Shown: positions 24,371-35,396 of the stretch, piece after piece
Layout: every line of letters starts with the position of its first letter
Numbering within the stretch: the stretch's first letter is position 1
Origin: Oncomelania hupensis
Lineage: Eukaryota > Mollusca > Gastropoda > Littorinimorpha > Pomatiopsidae
Direction: 5' to 3'
Assembly: GCA_036898135.1 (NCBI GenBank)
Contig: CM072521.1
Location: 66,081,983-66,145,982 of the forward strand
Length of the DNA: 64,000 bases
Notes under the pieces: generated by a model
What the model was told of the DNA's origin: nothing
The model's input: only the letters and a program-made list of their open reading frames with translations
The model's database searches: none
Position numbers and translations under genes: made by a program

Positions 24371-26005
24371 ATAATAAACAACAATAGCTGTGAGGGTTCT
24401 TCAACAGGTTTGAGTAAGAAATAAAATGCTGCTAATCATGCGGGGAACAGATTCTCTCACACTTTATGTGGCAACTCAGAGGCTGCGCTTTAGGACGGAG
24501 ATAAAAATAGACTGCCTGACCACTCCCAGGCCCTTCAGTTTCCCTTTATTTCTGGCTGCTACTTGCATTCCAGGCAGCGTACGCCACGCTATCAGACCTC
24601 TTTCAGTACCAACCCAGCACAATGTGCAGAGCGTGTAGCGTTAGAAAGTGGAGTCCAAGTTTGTTTTTTTTAAATCACATAAAATGTTCTATAAGATTCA
24701 GTCCGACAATACTTACCAAACAGCATGTTTAGACTTCAAAGAATTGATACTAATATGAATTAAGCCTCACAGAATTCTAGAACCTTCTAAAAAGGTTAAA
24801 AACAGGGAGGGAACCGACACCCACAAAATACTATAAAGCTAAGAGGAGAATCTTAAACAAACGCTGTCTCGTTCAACATAATAAATACAATTTTTAAAAT
24901 GGATTCATTCAGAATAACCACAACAACAACAAAAAATCACAATTTAGAGATTGATTATCTAGCTATCAAACACACAAACTGAATTAAGCAAAGTTTAGAA
25001 ATGCTGCTACTCAAAGCAAAAATGATGAGAGAAATGCACATTTTCTTCTCTATTATCAGGAGGCCATTGAGGTAAGCTGGGACCAACGTTATCTGAGGTC
25101 AAAGCATGCTACTTTTAGGAATCAGGCAAGAAGTGTGGCCTGGTGTGTTTACCGTTATCACAATTAGTTTCTTAGTCTATATCCTCAACCAGGTCTGTTA
25201 ACGATTCTTTTTGCTACCATTACAAATGTGTTTTGTCATTGTGTCCCGCTCACTGCACTGAACAATTCCAAAACACAACTCTTACATTTACAAAATGTCC
25301 ACAAGCAGTCGCTACATCTGTACCATTGTGTTGATCACTAGTATCATCACAGCAGTCATTCATTACACCCAAATAAGTCCTGTGACGGTCAGGCTTTTAT
25401 TCTCATCAAACTTCACACTTGTATACGCTCGCCTCAACCCCGGCAACAAAAAAAAACTTTACCAAGACATGGGATCTTTCAATTTGGAAGTCCTGCTTAT
25501 AATAATTTACATCGATCCAGTCACTTTAATCTTGGCAAAACAAAACAAAATAGAAAGAAAAAGAAAGCATTTTACAAGATACTTGGGATTTGAGACCTGC
25601 AGACCTTTCCACAACATTATGAGCAACAAACTGCCTTACAAGAGGTCCAGATCTTCTCAGACATCAAGATTGTGTCATGCAACCATACCACAGGAAAGGT
25701 ATCTGTAATAAAGTTTCTACACCACTAATCACAGTCAAGCACACACAGGGAAACAGGGGAATGGTCAATACAGTTTTCATACAATCAAGTATTTTTGCCT
25801 TGACAATATGCTGTAAAAATATGATATTGTGTTAATTTTTTTTATTTATGTATTTCTTTATGTATGTATTAGTTATGGCGGTAAAACTATGAAGATCTTA
25901 ATAAATTAGGTTTAGGGTTTGATAACCGTATCCCAAACCCTGGCTGTCTCTGTCAAACATCGTTCATTGGTGACTTTGGTGTGAGGGCCCAAAACTGGGC
26001 GTTTG

Positions 26006-26238
26006 CTAGGAACATAGGAACAGTCATAGAAACATAGGAACAGTCACAGAAACATAGGAACAGTCACAGAAACATAGGAACAGTCACAGAAACATAGGAA
26101 CAGACATAGGAACAGTCACAGACACATAGGAACAGACATAGGAACAGTCACAGACACATAGGAACAGTCACAGAAACATAGGAACAGTCACAGAAACATA
26201 GGAACAGTCACAGAAACATAGGAACAGTCACAGAAACA
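26006..26238 (+). repeat. 20-bp minisatellite abutting the PELO stop codon
   Basis: About eleven units of AACATAGGAACAGTCACAGA, some shortened. The array stops two bases from the PELO TAA (26242-26240). It therefore forms the start of the PELO 3' UTR on the minus strand. Confidence 0.95.
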
Positions 26239-26239
26239 T

Positions 26240-26426
26240 TTAATCTGAATCCTCATCTTCCTCCTCCTCCTCTCCATCGTCGGAAATGGGAAAACGTAGA
26301 ACGGCCGCCACTCCTGACAGCTGACCTAATTCTGAAACCAAAACCAATAGAAAAGTCGGCTAAATGATCTTTTGGGGTTAGCTTACAACTTGTGCTTCAA
26401 AACCTAAGACTCTAAGTTTCCTCCCA

Positions 26427-26462
<36 letters not shown>

Positions 26463-29400
26463 CGATTTTATAATGCACCAGAAAATTATCCTGGAAAATA
26501 TAACTCCGCATTGGTTGATATCAATTCTATTAAAGTTCTCTACTACCATATAATAATTTTTCCTAGGAAATCTTTAGACAGTGAATGCAATTTTTCCACA
26601 TGGCTGTGTACATAGAGGGATGCAAAAACTGAAAGTCCTAATGCCACCCCAGACTAAACAAATAATCACAAATTGTAATATTTGTGATTAACAGTCTGTA
26701 GCACACACATGCACTCAAACCTACAATCCACCAAGCTTGGGTCAACCATGATGACATACTTACCCCACTAATTAATACATTTTCTGTTCTGGAATTGTAT
26801 TATTCATTCTTAGGCAAATTGCAAGATTCAAAGCATCTAAATAAAGATTGAGAAATGGCACCCGGAATCATCACGCCGTCTGTAAAATAACTAAATACAT
26901 TAGTTAACTTTAAAAATGAATCAAATACTAACGTTCACCAGATACATGTAGACTGGAGAAGATTTTGACCTGACCACCATTCTCCTGTACACTGTCCACA
27001 AGTCTGACATAACGCTTTCTCTGTTGGACGTCCTGTGCCCTGAAACACACAACAACGAAATGAGCGTGTATGTTGGTATAGATCGCCGCGCTTTGAGCCT
27101 GAATGATTTGGGGAAAGGCGCGTATAGCATCCTGTATTATTATTATTATTATTATTATTAATAAATAATAATAATGGATGCTATATATGCAGTTTTCCTA
27201 AATCACTAATCATGCTGAAAGCATGACGATCGGTAAATACATACGGGTTACACAAACTGTCACATACTCCACAAACACACATCTATAACTCCAACAGGAG
27301 GAGTAAAGGCAGGGAGATACAGAATGATGAACATTCTTCTACACATCTTGATGATCATCAGGATTGCACAAACTTTCCTACACATCTTTCCTACTTTTGA
27401 CAAGACAAAGATATGGGGGTATTTTTTATAAGACTCACAACTGGGGGTACTTTTGACAAGACCGATAAATAGGGGTACTTTTGACAGGAAAACAAATGGG
27501 TGTATGTTTGACAAGGCATACAAATAGGGGTGTATCAAAAAAAGAGAAACGTGTATTATTACCTGAAGAGTTCATCAGTGATGAGCAGCGTTTCTATAGC
27601 CTGGAGGTCTGCCGCCTTCTCGCAGTGCTTTATTCTGCAACACACAGCACAACGTAACGTCATAACTTGCACTCTTGCTGAGTGTGTCTATATAGGCACA
27701 GATATTAATTATATCTGAGCGTATGCATGTGTGTTTTCCAATAATCTGCAGTAAGACACTGTATATAAACAAACAGAAAGACCTATCAATTCCTCTTCAG
27801 GGCACTGTCCACATGAAGAGAAATCGCTCACCCCATCGACATCAGTAGTAAATGAACTTTGTATTACAATTCATTGTAAGAAGTACCAAGAGTCTTAAAC
27901 TCAGAGCGCTGTCAGGGTTGCGCTTTAGTTGATAAATGTTCAAAGTTACTCCTTCAAGTTGACAGACACAAGAAAAAGATCTTGGGTGCCATATCAATGG
28001 ACTGTTTAGCACCACAGCTGTGGAACAGACTATCATAATCTCAGGTAGCCAGAGTCTGCCTCAAAGAAAGCATTCAAGAAACAACTGAAAACCTTCCTCC
28101 ATAACTATTCATACTGAAACGTCTTCTTCCCCCCCCCCCCCCCCCCCCACCCTCTTCTTATTTTTTCTGTCACCATTTCTTCTAAGCGCACTGAGAATGC
28201 TAGCATAGCATGGAGAAAAACACTACACAAGCGATCAACAACATAATAGATGTTCACTGAAGAATTATTTTTAACTGCTTTCATCAAATAAGTCGCCTAA
28301 AACATTTACAAATGTATTCCACAGGCAAATGTACAAAACCCCCTCTGTCTCTCAACACACCCTGGCCCATGACTCACCCATAGAAAGCTCTGTCGGGGTC
28401 ATTTTGCAGCATTTGGTAAAAGCTGTCCAGCGCGGCCACCTCCCCAGCAGCCTTGGTGTCCACCATCCTGGCCAACACTGCAGCATCTTGTAGCACCTCT
28501 GAAACATACAATCAGTTATTTGTAATGGCAACTATTTAGCTAACACTACTGTGACTAGCACTGCCATTGCCCCATCTTCCTGCCTGCCTGAGCCTGCCTC
28601 CAACATTTGTCCACAAAACCAGGAACTGTAATTTAGTGTAAACAAATTTATCTAGCAAGCTTCAATGAAGTCCAATCATCACCAACTTGTGTGTACTCAA
28701 TGAAAAAAGGACGCCAAGCTCAGCCTTACTATTTATAAGTTTGTTGCGTGATTCCTTTAATATTTATTTTCATAACGAATGTCACGCCCTCTTGCACCTG
28801 CTGAAATCCGAGATGATCGTCTAACAACCCTGCCAAGTACTTGTACTTGCTACCACCACAGGCTCCGATACTGGCACTATTTCAGCACTGCTTTCTTTAT
28901 CACTGTCACTGCTATTTTCGCTTTCATGAGGCGAAAAAGACAGGTTAGAATCCCTATAAGCAGGATCGTCAAGATCCAGCATCCAGAGAATCTCATCTCT
29001 TGACTTCGATACATTTTTTTCATCAAAATTTGCCGAAAAAACTTCGCTGATTGAACACGACCGGATGCGGCGATAATTTCTTTTGTCATGGGAAACAACT
29101 CCAATTCTGGCAAGCTTCAAAACGGGGAAGCAAACTTGAGTATTCTACCTTGTATCATGAAAAAGACTCAAGATACGACCTGTCAATGAGCGATGCTATG
29201 CTGCCATGACTCCAATCGCGGCCAGTCGCGGATGTGTTAATGTGATAACCTGTTCAGGCTAGGGCTCCTAAAAGCACTGATCTCAATGAAAATGAATTCA
29301 TGCACATTTAGTAAAATCAGGGTTCATACTCTAAAACCATCCCAACATTCCCAAATTTTTCCCAAACTTTCAAGACCATATAAACATTTTCCAAGACTAA

Positions 29401-31639
29401 TTAACACTGATTAGATTGCTGAAATTTACCACAACTCATTAAAAACTGCACGATCTCAGCATCTTTGTAACTGACATTTGCTTCCTTCGACAAGGGAAAG
29501 AATAATTTTCGGGAGTTTTGAAAGGAAAATAACTCATTTCTTGTCACAGTTAGAAAACGAAAGTACAATAATTGTCTCTCCTCCGACCAAAATATGTAAA
29601 TTAATCCGAATTATTCTTGTTATCTTTGCTTGTTTTGTGTGAATCTGAGTAACAGAGATTGCGCATTCTGTCAACATTCACAAACTTTCCCAAACTAAAG
29701 ACACTTTATTAAATTTTCAAAGACTTTCCAGGGCCTGGAAAATGGAACTCAGTTTTTCCCAAACTTTCCAAAACCGTACGAACCATGGTAAATATTTTTC
29801 ACACGAGAAGCGTAGTTTGATCCGTTTTTTAGCAAAATATGAGTAAATAGTGGTGTGAATGGCCTAAACCTTACACTGTTATAGCCCATGTATATAACAG
29901 GCAAAATCAGTCCCACCATCGTAGATCAGTGGTAGAACGTTCACAAAGGGGTACTTTCAGTTCTGTCAGTACTACTATCACAAGTAACCTCCCTTACAAA
30001 AACGTACAGCGGTGGATAAAATAACAGTGGCCATCTTGCTCTGGTGGTTTTGTGTTGGTTTATGTCCCTATCCCCCTTGATTATCCCCCATCTGCCATAT
30101 CACAAATGGTGGTTTTGAACGGTAAATGCCACAGTTCATTCAGGCTAAACACCTCCATCATCTTCCTCACCCCCCCCCCCCCCCTTCCGCCCCTACCCCC
30201 CCTATTGATTATTTTTAACCCTATGTCTGCCAAGCTTAGCTGCATCATGCACTGCCTCATTATGGATGATTATGGTGGTATCTATGACACCATTCAATCA
30301 AACAGTCAGAGATAAACAACTGACAAGTAAAATAATACATAAATAAACAGAGGTTACCTTTGAGTGAGTGTTTGAAACCTGAAGAGGAATGGACCAGCAT
30401 GAACCTTGGCTTGTTGTCAATCAGGACCCTCAACTCTTGTTTCACCGCCTGTGCCATCATGTACTCGTAAAACTGTTCCTGTCAAGCAATCAGTAAATTT
30501 TATAAATCATTTCATCCTTCTACCAAATAATCAGTCATTCAACTAGTTAATAATTAAATGACTCGGTTAACAATTTATCGATATATAAATAAAGATGTTA
30601 GGCTTTCATTTTACAGTAACAAAAAGCAAATGACTATTCTCAAAACTTTTTTTAATTTTATTTTTGACACTTTATTGTCCCTTTTATAGGAAAATTCTGG
30701 GCAGCCTGCCCTGGGGAAGGCGTAGTTGCAGCCTGTGGCGCACCCAAACCCAACCTACCTAACATTAGTTGCAAACTGGAGTACCTGGAGAAAACCCCCT
30801 GAGTCGTTGCCCGAGTCGAAAGTAAACAATATTCAGAAAAACATAATGCCCACACCTGTCAGGTGCCATTGGTTTCTGTAGGCAAGACATGTTAATCCCG
30901 CTTAAACCAGGGGCGGCCACAACGCTCAACCTTTTTTCTCTTTTATCTTCCGTGGTGGGAACATGCCCTCTAACTCAAGAGTTAAAAAAAGAAAAGGTAA
31001 AGGTGGTCCCATAGCCTTGTGGCCGTAGGGGAGCGTGATGTTGGAGATCACACTTATCTTGGGCCAGCATAATGAGGGTGATGCCCATCTCTCTCCCTCG
31101 CTGCTTTACCTTCCCCACCCTTAAGAGAGTAGGTACTCAGTCACAGTTGAGTCAACTGGGGGCGTTGTTATTTGTCGCTTCACGGTTTGCGGTCACCCAT
31201 CCAAGTGCTAGCCGCACTGGACGGTGCTTAACTTGCGACACAGTAGCGAGTGCTCCAACCACTGCGCTATCCAATAACCCAAGAGTTAGTACCATATAAA
31301 AAAGATAAATATAAGCTAAACTTTTTACATAAAGAGAATGTCAATGCCAGCACAATGCAAATGTATATATATATATATAAACACATTTATATTTGTTAAA
31401 AATAAGAAAAAAACTATAAACTTTACATCAAGATCGCCATGTTAACTGTTACCTCATTACCATTACATTTGTCGCTGTAATAAAGCTAAAAGAAATGGTT
31501 TTGATGGGGAGAGAGAGTACCCCTTACCTTCAGCCAACCAGGACTGGCGACAAGCACGCACTTGACCACTGAAAGATCAAACACATGCAACCATTACTGC
31601 TCCAGTAAATACTACTACTTCTCCTATCGCTACTATCTA

Positions 31640-31670
<31 letters not shown>

Positions 31671-34600
31671 TATTATTACTCAATGCTAGATATAATATAC
31701 ATGCTTTTTCCCATTAACCACAGAGGCTCAAAACGCTGCAATCGGCACCAACATACATGCTCACATGTTACACGCACTCTCACAAACTCAACAAACATAC
31801 TTTCATCACTCAAAAATGTTTTGTAAAGACAGGTGGATCACTATCAGAAAACAGAAAAGAAATCAGTTGTTTGAAAAGTTCATATTGAGATGGACTGCAT
31901 TCAATACTATTATTAAGGGAGGGAGGAAACCAGAGTACCCACACTGACCTGATAAGCCCAATACTTAAGTTAAAGCATTTCGGATCCTGCAGGGATCGAA
32001 CCCACCCCCTTCGATTGGGCACTGGAGATTAACATTCTACCTTGAAGGCATCAGGCCATCCCAGACACACATATGAATAATAGAACAAGAAAAACTGTTA
32101 TTCAAAGTATGCAAGTTTACCATCAAAATTGACGTGTCGAAGAATTGCTTGTATGATCTGGTCATAAAATCTGTGAAGGCCCTGAAAGTGCAGGGAAAAA
32201 ACAAACAAAAAACAAACAAATAAATAAATAAGCAAATACAAACATAAAAAGTGCTGTACTAGAGCACTTATTTACAGATAGTATTTCTCCAGCAACTGTC
32301 AACTGTAAACACACGATTACATGTGCTCTGCAACTGTCTCTAAAGTCTAAAAGTTGGCATGATACATTTTCATAAGTGGATTACGGGCTGTTTTTGTTTT
32401 GGGGACATTTTGTCAGAAGAAAATCACTAGTGCACTCCTGTACATTTCCACCATGCAATAATTACACTTCTGTTTTGGGCACTGAAGTAATGGCGGCTTT
32501 ACACTTCCTTACGGCTAATCTCCTGTACTCCAGAACAATGGGAACGAGTTGTCTTACATAGCTTTACTTCTAATGCTGATGGTACTATAGGATGATGAAG
32601 CTGACAATGAAATAAGAAAGGGTGATAATTATCATTCAATTCAATTCAATTCAATTCACACTTGGCTTTACTTCTAATGCTGATTGATTGTACTATAAGA
32701 TCATGAAGCTGACAGTGATAAGAGAAAGAGTGAGTATCATTCAATTCACACATAGCTTTACTTCTAATGCTGATGGTACTATAGGATGATAAAGCTGACA
32801 GTGAAATGAGAAAGAGTGATTATCATTAAATTCAATTCATACATAGCTTTACTTGTAATGCTGATGATGGTAATATAAGATGATGAAGCTGACAGTGATT
32901 ACTGATATGAAAAAGAGTGATTATCATTCAATTCAATGTACACATAGCTTTACTTCTAATGCTGATGGCAATATAAGATGATAAAGCTGACAGTGATATG
33001 AAAGAGTGATTGTCATTCAATTCAAATCACCCTCTTTGTATAACGCATCACAGGAATTGCAAACCGCCATTTATGTGGGAATGAAAAACAAATACAATCC
33101 TGAGATGCAGGTAACAACAATTGCCATCAAGACTGTTTCAACATTTTGATCACTTCATATACCATGCAACAACAACACAAAAACAACAACAACTGCAAAC
33201 AAAAAAGTCCATTCCCACCTTGGTGTGTTGCTCACACAGCCCCTTGCGTTTTCTAGGGATGCTGGTTTCAATTTTGGCCCTGATGAGGGTCATGCTGTTG
33301 GTGACCAGACAGACGTGGGCGATACCTTCCTGCATGACGATGGCCGCCAAGTCAGCCGTTTGTGTCGGGTCACAGGCCTCCTCGATTCGCGCCAGCGAAA
33401 CGCTGTCCCATTCTGACTTGGTCAGGGTGAAATTGCGGTTGAGCTCAAGATCCAGCGTGTGGTAAGCTCCCATCTGTAGCACAATCAGTGGCATCAGGCT
33501 TAACTCTAATACAGTATAGCACAATCAGTGGCATCAGGCTTAATTCTAATACAGTATAGCACAATCAGTGGCATCAGGCTTAATTCTAATACAGTATAGC
33601 ACAATCAGTGGCATCAGGCTTAACTCTAATACAGTATAGCACAATCAGTGGCATCAGGCTTAATTCTAATACAGTATAGCACAATCAGTGGCATCAGGCT
33701 TAACTCTAATACAGTATAGCACACGGAGTGGCATCAGGCTTAATTCTAATACACCACAGTATAGCACAATGGGTGGCACCAGGTTTAACTCTAATACACT
33801 GCAGTATAGCACAATGGGTGGCATCAGGTTTAACTCTTATACACCACAGTGTAGCACAATGGGTGGCATCAGGTTTAACTCTAATACACCACAGTATACA
33901 CTATAGGCTATAGCACAATGGGTGACATGAGGTTTAACTCTAATACACTACAGTATAGCACAATGGGTGGCATCAGGTTTAACTCTAATACACCACAGTA
34001 TAGCACAATGGGTGGCATCAGGTTTAACTCTTATACACTACAGTATAGCACAATGGGTGGCACCAGGTTTAACTCTAATACACTACAGTATAGCACAATG
34101 GGTGGCATCAGGTTTAACTCTAATACACCACAGTATAAAACAATGGGTGGCATCAGGTTTAACTCTAATACACTACAGTATAGCACAATGAGTGGTATCA
34201 AGTTTAACTCTAATACACTACAGTATAACACAATGCAACACCATTTGACACCATTATTATACTTTTAAAATTTAAAAAATGTATAAAAAGATAATAAAAT
34301 AAAAGGTTTGAAGAGCTCAAATCTATGACGCCACACAAACTAATTTGACAGTACTGACCTTGACATACTGGTTTTCACAGACGTTGCGACCTTTGACCCT
34401 GAGGACACAGGCCTGCGTGTCAAAGTCTATGGCCTCCACCTGGATGGTCAGAGTTGTCCGCACTTTGCTGGCATTGACACTGCCCGTTGCTGACTCCGTT
34501 GTAACTTTTCTGACATGCAAAAGCCGACACACATTTTATATTTGATTTGATTTAATTAATTAATTTATTTATATCATAGTTATTCCTGTTTTGGGGCTGG

Positions 34601-35353
34601 GAGTTTGCTGCTACAGTTCAGATGGAATTGAGCATGTAAGTTGTGCCAAGCCATTATCAACATCACTCAGAGCAGAGGAGTACGAGGGCAAGACAGAAAC
34701 TTGAATACGCGCAACCTAGTATTATAAGAAATCTTATAATGTAAAGTTAAATGGTGGACAGTGATACATTTTTATTTTATTTTATCGTACGAGTTCCAGT
34801 GAAAGCCTATCTGCACTTCTGAGAAAAGCCAAAGGCAACTGAAGATAATCAGTCACTGGAAATATAATGAACGGTGTATCACTGAATGGAACTTGAAGAA
34901 CAATACTCCGACAACCTCATATTCTGCAGCCAAGTGTCAAGTTTTCAATGACATTAAAAATCACTAAATGAATTATAACAAAGAGATAATGTATGTGCGC
35001 ACTTGAAACAGACAGAGAGAGGCAGAAGAAATTATAATAATGATGATGATGGTGATGATGATGATGATGATGGAGACTTAGGGCGCTTGCAAAAATATAT
35101 TATTAGACACAACCCACAAAAACACAGATAAAAAAAAGAGAAAGGAGAGGAGAGAGAGAGAGAGCGGAGAAGAGAGACAGACAGAAAGATAGAAGAGAGA
35201 GAAGATGAGGGAAGGATGAATAAGCCACACCTGATGGTTGTAGAGCGCAGTGTATCACCCACAGTGACCAGATTGTATGCATGCCACATATCCTCCGCCT
35301 CCTCCGGAAGCAGGGTCACGGACCTGCCAACAAACATTATGACAATACAGATC

Positions 35354-35396
<43 letters not shown>

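Larger units (their letters stand above)
21552..26005. other. Intergenic stretch and PELO 3' flank
   Basis: No gene is recognised. It contains a 65-bp duplication (GATGACCACAATGGTGGCT at about 22947 and 23012), an RTE fragment (23788-23937) and an old repeat (24045-24370). A TTTATT at 25841-25846 (AATAAA on the minus strand) is a possible PELO poly(A) signal about 395 bases after its stop. Confidence 0.5.

Noticed and set aside
25295..25708. 137-codon plus-strand frame
   Set aside because: It has no recognised motif or splice partner, and it lies in the probable 3' flank of PELO on the opposite strand; treated as chance.
33688..34268. Open frames of 60-116 codons with a FNSNTLQYSTMGG-type period
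   Set aside because: The 45-bp unit is divisible by 3, so all frames of the minisatellite stay open; both strands show it equally.
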